A DNA stretch of 46,937 nucleotides from a virus, in IMG/VR virus record IMGVR_UViG_3300036760_000182, positions 1 to 46,937 of that record; one strand, 5' to 3'. Below the pieces are notes generated by a model, which saw nothing but the letters and a program-made list of their open reading frames with translations, searched no databases and was not told the origin of the DNA. Position numbers and translations under genes: made by a program. How positions within the stretch are numbered: position 1 is the first letter of the stretch; every line of letters starts with the position of its first letter. Shown here in pieces: positions 41,124-46,937 of the stretch.

Positions 41124-42715
41124 AGACTCCAGGCCTTTCTCCCTTTTGTTACAAGAATCTCAGCAAGCTCTTTCATCAAACTCTGCTGATTCCATTGAAT
41201 CTCTTTCTTATCCATCGTAGCCGCAACTATCGCACGTTTTATTTCAACAAGTTCAGTAAAGTATTCATCTATCGTTCCGCTGGCTAACATATAAGTTATA
41301 GACACGTTATTTAATTGACCAAATCGATGAAAACGTCCTTCAACTTGTTCTTCATTAGCTGGATTCCATTGACGCTCTAGGATAATCGCGTCGCTACAAA
41401 ATTGAAGATTAAGACCCTCTCCGGCAGCTAATGTGCTAGCAATCATCAGCCTTCGGCTGGAGTCTGATTTAAACTCTTCTACAAGCCTTGTTCTTGCATT
41501 TCCATCTAAGCCTGAATGAAGAACGCAAACCTTACCAAAATCACCCTGCATACACCATTCATTTAACTGAGATTCTAACATTCCCATTACATCTTGATGG
41601 TGTGTGAAGATTACTATCTTTCTATCTGTTGATAAGAGAAATTCAGTAGAGAAATCGATACACTCTGCTACTTTAGATATCCCGGTGATGTGTCTTAATT
41701 TAGACATGATAGCTATTGTATTAGTTGCTTTCTCAAATTCACTTTCGTCTGAATATAGCATATCATCTAACTCTTGCAGAGCCGCTGCATATGCTTTATT
41801 TAGACGCCTATCTAACTCTACGTGGTGAAATTTTCTATCTATTGAAGGAAGATCTGGCAGGACGTCGGCTTTAGTGCGACGAATTATGATATCTTTTGTA
41901 TCTTCATGAAAGCGTTCTACGTCTTTTAATCCACCTATTTTCTGTCCCCAACCATTACTATAAGCATCACAATAGTTGTCTATATATTTCTGGTAGTGTG
42001 GAAATAGTGTAGGTTTAGTCAGATTAAGAACAGTGAAATACTCTCCAGCATTGTTCTTAATTGGAGTGCCAGACATCGAAATAATGTGTTCTGTGCTCTT
42101 TGCAATCCTCTGACAAGCCTTAGCTCTATCAGAGAGATGATTTTTAATTCTCTGACATTCATCTATGATTATAGTCTTTATCATTCCTTCTGGTAAATAC
42201 TCAAATAAATTTTCTTTCTTTAACATATCATACGTAACTATATATATTTGAAATCCAGGCATTGCACGTTCTTTTCCTGATTGAATAACTTGAACTAGAA
42301 ACTTTGTATCTTTTGCTCCGTCAACACAGCAGATACGATGAATCTCAAACATCCATTGTAATTTGACTGTGGAGGGACATACGATAACGGCTGGCAGCAG
42401 CTTCGCTGGATGAAGTTTTAATAGGGATAATGCTTCTATTGTTTTACCTAAACCTTGCTCGTCAGCTATGATGCAACGAACATTTGACTCTTCTGCAAAC
42501 TTAACTGCATCTATTTGATATGGTCTTGGTTTACAGCCGTCACTAAATACTATTGAGTTGTAGTCTTGTTCTTGTGAAGCGAGAGCTTCAGAATGAAGAA
42601 TGTGACCACAAGCTAATTTGATAATTATTGTCTTTCCTATTTTTAGGCGAGACTGCTCAACGGCGATCTTTTTACAAGTAGGACATTCTTGACGGATGAT
42701 TTGAGTGAGGGCCAT
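41120..42715 (-). CDS. SNF2-type DNA helicase
   Basis: 531 residues. N-terminal zinc pair CPTC ... ACGH, then DEQGLGKT (85-92, motif I), IIDECQRIKN (motif II), SGTPIKN (motif III), VLHSGLDG, ASTLAAGEGLNLQ (motif V) and RFHRFGQ (motif VI). It resembles phage SNF2 proteins related to SMARCAL1 that remodel forks or rewind DNA. Overlaps both neighbours by 1-4 nt. Confidence 0.92.
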   Translation of the reverse strand: MALTQIIRQECPTCKKIAVEQSRLKIGKTIIIKLACGHILHSEALASQEQDYNSIVFSDGCKPRPYQIDAVKFAEESNVRCIIADEQGLGKTIEALSLLKLHPAKLLPAVIVCPSTVKLQWMFEIHRICCVDGAKDTKFLVQVIQSGKERAMPGFQIYIVTYDMLKKENLFEYLPEGMIKTIIIDECQRIKNHLSDRAKACQRIAKSTEHIISMSGTPIKNNAGEYFTVLNLTKPTLFPHYQKYIDNYCDAYSNGWGQKIGGLKDVERFHEDTKDIIIRRTKADVLPDLPSIDRKFHHVELDRRLNKAYAAALQELDDMLYSDESEFEKATNTIAIMSKLRHITGISKVAECIDFSTEFLLSTDRKIVIFTHHQDVMGMLESQLNEWCMQGDFGKVCVLHSGLDGNARTRLVEEFKSDSSRRLMIASTLAAGEGLNLQFCSDAIILERQWNPANEEQVEGRFHRFGQLNNVSITYMLASGTIDEYFTELVEIKRAIVAATMDKKEIQWNQQSLMKELAEILVTKGRKAWSL

Positions 42716-42960
42716 TAGAGCTTTCTCTTTATTCGTCCTAATATAGATTGATAACCATCCACAACATACGCAATATGCAGCTTTCTCTCTAGGTCAAGAA
42801 GAGAAAGATAAATTGTTTCACAACAATCTGATTGCACTGCATTCTTACTAAGATTATTATCATCTAAATATAAAATAGATTGATAACCATCCACAACATA
42901 TACAATATGCAATTCTTGATGTAATCCTAACTTCTCGTGCAATTTGATTAGGTCTGTCAT
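42715..42960 (-). CDS. Small protein with internal duplication
   Basis: 81 residues. LHIVYVVDGYQSIL and LHIAYVVDGYQSIL occur at about 17-30 and 61-74. The end ILGRIKRKL shares a 20-nt identical DNA stretch with the next gene upstream (ILGRIKNK). The gene looks like a patchwork of duplicated pieces. Coupled to both neighbours. Unknown function. Confidence 0.6.
   Translation of the reverse strand: MTDLIKLHEKLGLHQELHIVYVVDGYQSILYLDDNNLSKNAVQSDCCETIYLSLLDLERKLHIAYVVDGYQSILGRIKRKL
42727..42746. repeat. 20-nt repeat CTTTATTCGTCCTAATATAG, copy 1
   Basis: Identical to 43041-43060, same strand, both in the same codon frame of their genes (ILGRIK). Suggests copying of a gene segment between neighbours. 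Confidence 0.85.
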
Positions 42961-43517
42961 TGTTTCTTCTCAAATGGATTGAATAGTGGTTTGCTTTCTT
43001 CTACACTGTCCTGCTTCGACACTGCTTCGACACTTTTATTCTTTATTCGTCCTAATATAGCTCCGGCTGACATCAACTTCGTTGCATCTGATGTTGATAT
43101 TCCGAGCTTCTCTAATCCGGCTTGAATTTTCTCCATCTTTGTCATTCTTTTCTGTCTATCTTTTATTGCATTGATAGCATTAGTTGTAGCTTCGTCAGTA
43201 TTTAAACTACGTTCAAATCCTCGCACTTCGCGCTCGGATTTCTTTCGTCCACGCTCTTCGTCATCAACGGCCGTTAGTCTTGCTCGCGCCTCAAATGCTA
43301 TCTTAGCTAACTCTTCTCTATGTGCTCTGAGTTCTAGAATCTCCATATCTTTTACTAATATCTTCTCATGATTAAATAGTTGACTAAATAGTTCCTCTTG
43401 CGGAGTCATCTCTATTATCCTCTCGCTCACTTCTCTAACTCGATGAACATAATTGAACCCTGCAGCGACTATGTTTAATGCAGCAAGAGAAGGCACTGAA
43501 TACTCATCTCTATCCAA
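42957..43517 (-). CDS. Charged helical protein, unknown
   Basis: 186 residues. A long helical stretch (about 50-130) rich in Glu/Arg/Lys suggests a coiled coil. Near the end KSVEAVSKQDSVEES contains a small tandem DNA repeat AGTGTCGAAGC, similar to the 11-bp unit found after the next gene. It ends PLFNPFEKKQ. Possibly part of the replication complex; unknown. Confidence 0.65.
   Translation of the reverse strand: MDRDEYSVPSLAALNIVAAGFNYVHRVREVSERIIEMTPQEELFSQLFNHEKILVKDMEILELRAHREELAKIAFEARARLTAVDDEERGRKKSEREVRGFERSLNTDEATTNAINAIKDRQKRMTKMEKIQAGLEKLGISTSDATKLMSAGAILGRIKNKSVEAVSKQDSVEESKPLFNPFEKKQ
43041..43060. repeat. 20-nt repeat CTTTATTCGTCCTAATATAG, copy 2
   Basis: Second identical copy, inside the gene at 42957-43517. 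Confidence 0.85.
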
Positions 43518-43525
43518 TGCCTTCT

Positions 43526-43550
43526 CTACTTCTACACTACTTCTACACTA
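43526..43550. repeat. Tandem 11-bp repeat after a stop codon, minus orientation
   Basis: Reverse complement of the 25 bases at 5593-5617. It fills the spacer after the TAG stop of the gene at 43554. Unrelated genes on opposite strands thus share one post-stop repeat. Confidence 0.8.
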
Positions 43551-43553
43551 CTT

Positions 43554-43835
43554 CTATTGCTGCTCGTTCACAGAAACGAACTTAATCGTTCTGGTCGCCT
43601 TCAGTAGAGTTGCCAGCTTGAATACTAACGAAGCCGGAATTTCTACTTCGTCGTATTCTACTTCTCCTGCGGCTCCTGCAATTGGTACTCCAGCAGAAGA
43701 AATGAGAACCTTTCCATTCTCCTGTATCTTCGCGTGAATACCAAAATGCTCAATGGTTAACGGTTGGTGAACATACCTCTTAATCTTTCCAACATTGTCT
43801 TCGTCTCTCAATTCTGGAGTGTTATGGAATGCCAT
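43554..43835 (-). CDS. Conserved small phage protein
   Basis: 93 residues, beta-rich: KIKRYVHQPLTIEHFGIHAKIQ, KVLISSAGVPI and a final LLKATRTIKFVSVNEQQ. No cysteine. Unrecognised, probably an early protein. Confidence 0.65.
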   Translation of the reverse strand: MAFHNTPELRDEDNVGKIKRYVHQPLTIEHFGIHAKIQENGKVLISSAGVPIAGAAGEVEYDEVEIPASLVFKLATLLKATRTIKFVSVNEQQ

Positions 43836-43934
43836 TGTTTTAACCTCTCTCTTTACTCGCTATTAGAGCTTAATTGCTCTCTGCTTCGCAGATGAAAGAA
43901 TCTGTAAAGCAGGCAGAAATTAATCTCTTAATCT
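43836..43934 (-). other. Spacer with short GC hairpin
   Basis: Contains TCTGC-TTC-GCAGA (about 43881-43893), a short stable hairpin, but no T-run on the minus strand. May slow or process the early transcript between the first two genes and the rest. No gene seen here. Confidence 0.4.
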
Positions 43935-44156
43935 TTAGTTAATTGCTCTATCTAAATTCTCTGTATGAGTTAGTAACATATGGTTCAACAATCTCTCTGC
44001 TGCTGCATCTCGAAAACCTTGTGCATAAATACGCAGAATCATAATTGTCATTAACTTAATACTAAGTTCTTTCAACTCCTCTGTGTCATCTCTGTTAGCT
44101 TTCAATAATAGGCCTACTATTTCAGTAGCTTCTTTCTCTGCTTGTTCTAAATTCAT
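43935..44156 (-). CDS. Small helical early protein
   Basis: 73 residues, helical (LEQAEKEATEIVGLLLKANRD). Coupled to its upstream neighbour by ATGA. No motif. Confidence 0.62.
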   Translation of the reverse strand: MNLEQAEKEATEIVGLLLKANRDDTEELKELSIKLMTIMILRIYAQGFRDAAAERLLNHMLLTHTENLDRAIN

Positions 44157-44491
44157 TCTTCTCTCCTATAACATCTTAAACTTGGTTTACTCGGCGAAAC
44201 CGAATCAAAGCATATGAAATAGTGAAAGTGGTTTACAGCGTATTTCACAGAGTAATACCAACATGGATAACTAATCACTCGCTTGCAAAGAGCACAGCGA
44301 ATTTGTAAGTTAGATAATGCTGATAGTGCTAGCGGCTGAGAGAGGATTAGAACAGACTTACGTCTGATTGTCTGCTGAATACGTGGAGAACCTGAAGACT
44401 TGTCAAGAATACTGTCAACATTTATGTTTAGTTTAATCTCTTCGGCTTTACCATATTTAACTATTGATTCTAGAATTTCATCCCTCAACAT
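44153..44491 (-). CDS. First gene of the early operon, Cys-rich
   Basis: 112 residues, AGG 8 nt before ATG. IRCALCKRVISYPCWYY suggests a metal site; the C-terminus is CYRREE. It follows a long leader that carries the 10-bp repeats. It might be a DNA-binding regulator, but no HTH is visible. Confidence 0.6.
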   Translation of the reverse strand: MLRDEILESIVKYGKAEEIKLNINVDSILDKSSGSPRIQQTIRRKSVLILSQPLALSALSNLQIRCALCKRVISYPCWYYSVKYAVNHFHYFICFDSVSPSKPSLRCYRREE

Positions 44492-44506
44492 ACTTTTACC
44501 TGGACA

Positions 44507-44565
44507 GACGTTGACCGTTGTTGACAGACGTTGACAGACGTTGACAGGTGTCCTCGGACGTTGAC
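44507..44565. repeat. 10-bp phased repeats, array 1 (GACGTTGAC)
   Basis: GACGTTGAC is perfect at 44507, 44527, 44537 and 44557, with a degenerate copy at 44517. All lie on a 10-bp period and so on one face of the helix. Located in the leader of the early minus operon. A further half-site GGCAACGTG is at 44619, near the predicted transcription start. Confidence 0.85.
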
Positions 44566-44637
44566 CGGACCCCGTAAGTCGTTGATTCTAAAGGACTTAG
44601 GTTCAGTTTGTTTCATGAGGCAACGTGTCTACCTGAG

Positions 44638-44666
44638 AGTATAGCATACCTGGGGTGGGATGTCAA
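44638..44666 (-). promoter_or_regulatory. Leftward early promoter
   Basis: On the minus strand TTGACA (44666-44661), 17-nt spacer, TATACT (44643-44638) with TGC before it (extended -10). Near-perfect sigma70 promoter driving the minus-strand operon that begins at 44491; the leader is about 140 nt. Confidence 0.85.
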
Positions 44667-44687
44667 GTGTCCTATGTTGTGGACACT
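44666..44687. other. Stem-loop next to the leftward promoter
   Basis: AGTGTCC and GGACACT pair perfectly around an 8-nt loop, just upstream of the leftward -35. Might be an operator or a hairpin of the origin. Confidence 0.45.
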
Positions 44688-44698
44688 CTTGGTATTTC

Positions 44699-44750
44699 TC
44701 TTATATATATATAATAATATATATAAAAATATATAATAAAAAGAATAGAA
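44699..44750. other. AT-rich tract
   Basis: About 50 bp almost without G or C (TATATATATATAATAATATA). A likely duplex-unwinding element beside the repeat arrays. Confidence 0.6.
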
Positions 44751-44760
44751 CACACAACTA

Positions 44761-44783
44761 CCCCTTTAACCCCACCCTACCCC
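44761..44783 (-). other. G-quadruplex motif
   Basis: On the minus strand four G-runs: GGGG-TA-GGG-T-GGGG-TTAAA-GGGG. It fits the usual G3+N1-7 rule with short loops. Directly next to the AT-rich tract. Confidence 0.65.
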
Positions 44784-44877
44784 TACCGACACACCCTGAC
44801 GCGAACATGTTCATTTCGTCTGTAAGTCATTGTAAACGCAACGACTTAGCGACTGTTGCGAGCATCTGTCCACACCT

Positions 44878-44926
44878 GGCAACGTCTGGAAACGTGTGTC
44901 AACGTGTGTCAACATTTGTCAGGATT
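44878..44926. repeat. 10-bp phased repeats, array 2 (GTCAACGTG type)
   Basis: Half-sites at 44878 (GGCAACGTC), 44888 (GGAAACGTG), 44898 (GTCAACGTG), 44908 (GTCAACATT) and a weak one at 44918 (GTCAGGA). The period is again 10 bp and the orientation opposite to array 1. Ends 35 bp before the rightward -35. Confidence 0.8.
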
Positions 44927-44960
44927 AGGAACCTCTCTCGTCTAGTTACAATCTTAGTGC

Positions 44961-44989
44961 TTGACATTCTCCATACTCTTTGCTATACT
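44961..44989 (+). promoter_or_regulatory. Rightward early promoter
   Basis: TTGACA (44961-44966), 17-nt spacer, TATACT (44984-44989), with TGC before the -10. Near-perfect sigma70 promoter for the gene at 45026. The predicted start falls at about 44996. Confidence 0.88.
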
Positions 44990-45025
44990 TCTCTCATGGC
45001 AATCAAGCCAGTGAAGGAGACGAAA

Positions 45026-45475
45026 ATGAGCGAAGACGAAAAGACGGCACAAGAGCTTGCACTCGATTTGATGCAGGCCGAAGCGGATGAGAAGAACAAG
45101 GCCCGAAGCGGAAAAGGAACGCGAGTTGCAGTCGGCCAGACGAGAGGACGCAATCCACAAGTTATTTCTTGGGAGCGATTCGACGACCGACTTCCTGAGA
45201 CTCTGCCGAAGACTCTCAGTGAGTTCATGGAAATTGCCAAAGTCTCTGACGAAGTAACAATCGTTTCCTATCTACTTGATGGTTACAATTCCGCTGCTTA
45301 CACTGCCGCTTCTGACCCTGTAGCAGAGTTCGTGGACCCAACGTGGAACGAAGACGTTCAGAAGCAATTCCGTCTGGTCGTTAGGAACTACAGCAATGCA
45401 ACTGGCGTTTCAATCGAAGATGCTGTTGCTCTTATCAAGCCGGGAATTGTGAAGTCTCAGTCTGCTGCGAAGTAA
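45026..45475 (+). CDS. Early protein, unknown, GC-richer
   Basis: 149 residues. I chose ATG 45026 because AAGGAG lies 6 nt upstream and the promoter starts transcripts at about 44996; longer forms run through the promoter. Acidic N-terminus (MSEDEKTAQELALDLMQAEADE), then basic RSGKGTRVAVGQTRGR, and a helical C-terminus (FRLVVRNYSNATGVSIEDAVALI). Codon use is GC-richer than the operons. Its strong promoter suggests a very early role, perhaps a regulator of the phased repeats, which is speculation. Confidence 0.8.
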   Translation: MSEDEKTAQELALDLMQAEADEKNKARSGKGTRVAVGQTRGRNPQVISWERFDDRLPETLPKTLSEFMEIAKVSDEVTIVSYLLDGYNSAAYTAASDPVAEFVDPTWNEDVQKQFRLVVRNYSNATGVSIEDAVALIKPGIVKSQSAAK

Positions 45476-45487
45476 GAACCTGCTAGA

Positions 45488-45521
45488 AATGACCGGAGAG
45501 TGTAAAAGCTTTCCGGTCATT
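45488..45521. terminator. Shared hairpin between convergent genes
   Basis: AATGACCGGA (45488-45497) pairs with TCCGGTCATT (45512-45521); four more pairs including G-U wobbles extend it to 14 bp with a 6-nt loop. It lies between two convergent genes. T-runs are poor on both sides, so it is a bidirectional terminator of moderate quality. Confidence 0.65.
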
Positions 45522-45528
45522 CCCGCCC

Positions 45529-45792
45529 TTATTCATCATCCTGCGAAGCAGCGTAGTAATCAAGTGGGACTGTCTTGAGACTTCCACGCGAAGCGTGATG
45601 CTGTTCTGTTCTAACAGCGCCAAAAGCGGCTACAACAGGAATGAACATCGGCATTCCAAGCAAGTCTACATTAGACTGCCACTGCCTTGCCGGCTTGCCG
45701 GTCAGAGAATACATTGCAGGTATTGTCCCACAATTCTGGCAGTGAAGACGTGAAGAGTGATTGATTGAGAGACAGATTGAACACTCATACAT
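45529..45792 (-). CDS. Zinc-ribbon phage protein
   Basis: 87 residues from ATG 45792, which has AGGAGAA before it; longer forms lack a signal. CSIC ... CQNCGTIPAMYS (about 4-29) is a zinc ribbon, followed by a hydrophobic FIPVVAAFGA segment and an end DYYAASQDDE. GC-richer than the operons. Early protein of unknown role. Confidence 0.75.
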   Translation of the reverse strand: MYECSICLSINHSSRLHCQNCGTIPAMYSLTGKPARQWQSNVDLLGMPMFIPVVAAFGAVRTEQHHASRGSLKTVPLDYYAASQDDE

Positions 45793-45827
45793 GATTAGTT
45801 CTCCTCTTTTTTGATATGATGATTTGA

Positions 45828-45917
45828 CTAGCGGCCGCAAGCACAGTGCTTGTCTAGCCACTGCAACATGATACGACGACGATACCACTTGAAACGAAGT
45901 AGAAACAATTCAATCAT
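45828..45917 (-). CDS. 29-residue microprotein with strong signals
   Basis: Starts MIELFLLRFKWYRRRIM, ends with CACGR. AGGAGG lies 8 nt upstream, the best ribosome binding site of the region, and a sigma70 promoter is just before it. The basic aromatic helix may bind RNA or membrane, or it may be a leader peptide for the zinc-ribbon gene 35 nt downstream. Confidence 0.6.
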   Translation of the reverse strand: MIELFLLRFKWYRRRIMLQWLDKHCACGR

Positions 45918-45925
45918 TTCTCTAT

Positions 45926-45931
45926 CCTCCT
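45926..45931 (-). promoter_or_regulatory. Strong ribosome binding site AGGAGG
   Basis: Perfect AGGAGG on the minus strand, 8 nt before the ATG at 45917. It decides that the 29-residue gene is real. Confidence 0.75.
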
Positions 45932-45946
45932 ATATATACTATCGGC

Positions 45947-45976
45947 AGTATAACAGAAACCTTTAGAGCTTGTCAA
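45947..45976 (-). promoter_or_regulatory. Leftward promoter for the microprotein/zinc-ribbon pair
   Basis: TTGACA (45976-45971), 18-nt spacer, TATACT (45952-45947) with TGT before it. Same extended -10 style as the other promoters. Confidence 0.8.
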
Positions 45977-46027
45977 CCTACAAAATCTAGTGTCCCATCC
46001 CCATACCCCCACTATATCTAGTGGATG

Positions 46028-46055
46028 TTAATGGCCTTACAGTCCGGACCATTAA
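46028..46055. other. Inverted repeat TTAATGG/CCATTAA
   Basis: Perfect 7-bp arms (46028-46034, 46049-46055) around 14 nt that themselves contain GTCCGGAC. May be an operator or a terminator-like structure upstream of the late promoter. Confidence 0.45.
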
Positions 46056-46210
46056 GCACTCTCTAATGAGAATTTTAATGAGAGATATAATCATTAATTT
46101 TAATCATTCTTTATTAATCGAGCGAGTGAAGCGAACGAGAAGAAAAAAAATAAAATTAATAAAAACATCTGAAAATTTCAGAACACACGAATTTATTAAC
46201 AAAAACCTAC

Positions 46211-46238
46211 TTGACAACGTCTGGAAACGTGATACACT
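46211..46238 (+). promoter_or_regulatory. Late (virion operon) promoter with phased operator
   Basis: TTGACA (46211-46216), 16-nt spacer, TACACT (46233-46238), TGA before the -10. Two half-sites GACAACGTC (46213) and GGAAACGTG (46223) on a 10-bp period cover the -35 and spacer, and CAACGTCTGGAAACGTG is identical to part of array 2. Binding of a protein here would block the promoter, so late genes may be repressed early. Confidence 0.75.
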
Positions 46239-46270
46239 AGTGAGGTGATGGAAAAGTGTAGGAATTCAAG

Positions 46271-46828
46271 ATGATTATAGATAATAAATCAGCCGTTGCT
46301 CGATTAGCATCCCCAATGAATTTGATAAATCAGTTACGTAATACAACAGCTAGTAATAGAAAATCTGCTATGAGCTTATTTGGAATAGGAAAGAAGAAAG
46401 AAGAAATTATTCCATATCATAGACAAACTGCTGTAATAGAATTATGGGATAAGATACCTGAGAAAGAAATAGATTTTAATCCATTCAAGCCACAAGCTCC
46501 TCCACTTGAAATTGTCCCTCCTCCAGTAACAAATCTAGATAGCATCCTAGAAAATCATGAAGGTCAAATCAAACTTGGTTTGGCTCACGATAATGCATTA
46601 GACTTATTAACTAGATCTATAGGTATGTTGTCAGTTAAACTTGATGAAGTTTCCGCAGCGAAGCTGCCTACTGTGATAACGGCTGCTGGTAAAGTCGTAG
46701 AATCTATTCGTAAGGAACGAATTGCAATCAGAGCAAATGGTAGCGATAGAGAAGTTCACTATCATTTCTATACACCAAATCAAAAGGTAATTAAGGATTT
46801 TGAGGTGATTGATGTTGGAGGAGTTTGA
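46271..46828 (+). CDS. First gene of the late operon, possible small terminase
   Basis: 185 residues, AGGAA before ATG. N-terminal part basic (SAMSLFGIGKKKEEIIPYH), middle Pro-rich, then helical ALDLLTRSIGMLSVKLDEV ... VVESIRKERIAIR, and an end VHYHFYTPNQKVIKDFEVIDV. Being the first gene upstream of the lysis and terminase genes, with a helical oligomerising middle, it could be the small terminase subunit. No HTH is clear, so this is a weak inference. The end of the gene recurs at 1-107. Confidence 0.5.
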   Translation: MIIDNKSAVARLASPMNLINQLRNTTASNRKSAMSLFGIGKKKEEIIPYHRQTAVIELWDKIPEKEIDFNPFKPQAPPLEIVPPPVTNLDSILENHEGQIKLGLAHDNALDLLTRSIGMLSVKLDEVSAAKLPTVITAAGKVVESIRKERIAIRANGSDREVHYHFYTPNQKVIKDFEVIDVGGV

Positions 46829-46937
46829 AAGTGCCAACTGATACTTCTGTGTTTCTATCAACAGCCGGTAGCGCTGTTGGAATGAGCTTTCTCATAGAAG
46901 CTCTTAAAGGATCTAATTGGTTTCCTTGGTTAACAAT
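46722..46937. repeat. Terminal overlap, right copy
   Basis: Right copy of the end repeat described at 1-216. It holds the last part of the gene that starts at 46271 and the first 107 bases of the holin-like gene. Three synonymous differences from the left copy point to strain variation rather than sequencing error. Confidence 0.93.
46831..46937 (+). CDS. 5' end of holin-like gene (continues at 110-430)
   Basis: GTG start with GGAGGAG upstream, identical to 110-216. Cut by the window end only. Confidence 0.9.
   Translation, partial: MPTDTSVFLSTAGSAVGMSFLIEALKGSNWFPWLT

Larger units (their letters stand above)
44492..45025. other. Divergent control region, candidate replication origin
   Basis: No gene supported over 534 bp. 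It holds, from left to right: phased repeats (44507-44565), interrupted palindrome TAAGTC-N13-GACTTA (44575-44599), leftward promoter (44638-44666), a 7-bp stem-loop (44666-44687), an AT-rich tract (44699-44750), a G-quadruplex motif (44761-44783), GAACATGTTC (44803-44812), a second TAAGTC palindrome (44823-44848), a second array of phased repeats (44878-44926) and the rightward promoter (44961-44989). The combination of iterons, AT-rich DNA and symmetry suggests an origin. Confidence 0.6.
45918..46270. other. Second control region, late/early promoters
   Basis: 353 bp without a supported gene. It contains the leftward promoter of the 29-residue gene, C-rich runs CCC/CCCC/CCCCC (45994-46010), a 7-bp stem-loop, an AT-rich stretch with CTGAAA/TTTCAG, and the rightward late promoter with two phased half-sites. 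Confidence 0.6.

Noticed and set aside
44485-44616. 43-codon minus-strand frame in the early leader, encoding repeated STSVNV-like sequence
   Set aside because: No ribosome binding site; the coding pattern is produced by the 10-bp repeats. It overlaps the start of the gene at 44153-44491 in another frame.
44803-44812. GAACATGTTC as a LexA/SOS box
   Set aside because: The half-sites are right but the spacer is 2 nt instead of the 4 nt of the Gram-positive SOS box; kept only as a palindrome.
44660-44995. N-terminal extension of the gene at 45026 as an open frame from 44660
   Set aside because: It runs through the AT tract, G-quadruplex, operators and promoter, has no ribosome binding site and a nonsense composition; the promoter starts transcription only at about 44996.
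45976-46020. Second G-quadruplex from CCC/CCCC/CCCCC runs
   Set aside because: Only three runs are present, so the four-run rule is not met.
46021-46248. 75-residue plus-strand open frame in the second control region
   Set aside because: It starts with GTG without a ribosome binding site, crosses the late promoter and operator, and has low-complexity AT-driven composition.
1-46937. tRNA genes, integrase, lysogeny repressor, CRISPR array
   Set aside because: I looked for cloverleaf ends with CCA context, tyrosine or serine recombinase motifs, HTH repressors and regular spaced repeats and found none I could support; a tRNA scan would be needed to exclude a diverged tRNA.

Overview
The window looks like one complete, circularly permuted genome of a tailed bacteriophage of podovirus type. 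Positions 1-216 repeat at 46722-46937 with three synonymous differences, so the unit length is about 46.72 kb and the ends are an assembly overlap. The DNA is AT-rich. I see no tRNA, integrase, CI-like repressor or CRISPR array, which suggests a virulent phage of an uncultured bacterium. Four promoters match sigma70 (TTGACA, TGn extended -10, TATACT/TACACT), so the host is bacterial; I cannot name it.

Layout. The plus strand from 46211 through the circular junction to 28458 carries the virion and lysis genes: a possible small packaging protein (46271), holin-like and double-psi beta-barrel lysis candidates, a glycosidase-like protein, large terminase, portal, scaffold, major capsid protein, a beta-helix protein, head-tail adaptor, P22 gp10-like tail hub, collagen-like and S74-type fibres, and three ejection-type proteins ending in a 1202-residue protein. 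The minus strand from 44491 down to 28470 is the early/replication operon: SNF2 helicase, cysteine-peptidase-like protein, Cas4/RecB-like nuclease, Sak4-like ATPase, a probable ssDNA-binding protein, an Acb2-like anti-CBASS protein, a UDG-PolA fusion polymerase, a DNA methyltransferase and a DUF3987-like ATPase, with many small genes coupled by 1-4 nt overlaps. The two blocks converge near 28460.

Between the blocks, 44492-46270 is the control region. It has divergent promoters, three groups of repeats on a 10-bp period (consensus GTCAACGTS and its complement), an AT-rich tract, a four-run G-quadruplex motif, interrupted palindromes, and two short, GC-richer genes on opposite strands that share a terminator-like hairpin. 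This is the best candidate for the replication origin and the early/late switch, because the same repeat lies across the late promoter.

The most unusual features are: six free-standing homing endonucleases of two folds (three LAGLIDADG, three HNH) that share one C-terminal Cys/Gly-His zinc module, one of which left a clean 15-bp duplication at the end of the terminase gene; the 10-bp phased operator system; the Acb2-like gene; a 55-residue protein with an 11-Asp run; structured elements on both sides of the beta-helix gene; and a composition break in the fibre region at a repeated GGTGVAT-coding sequence.
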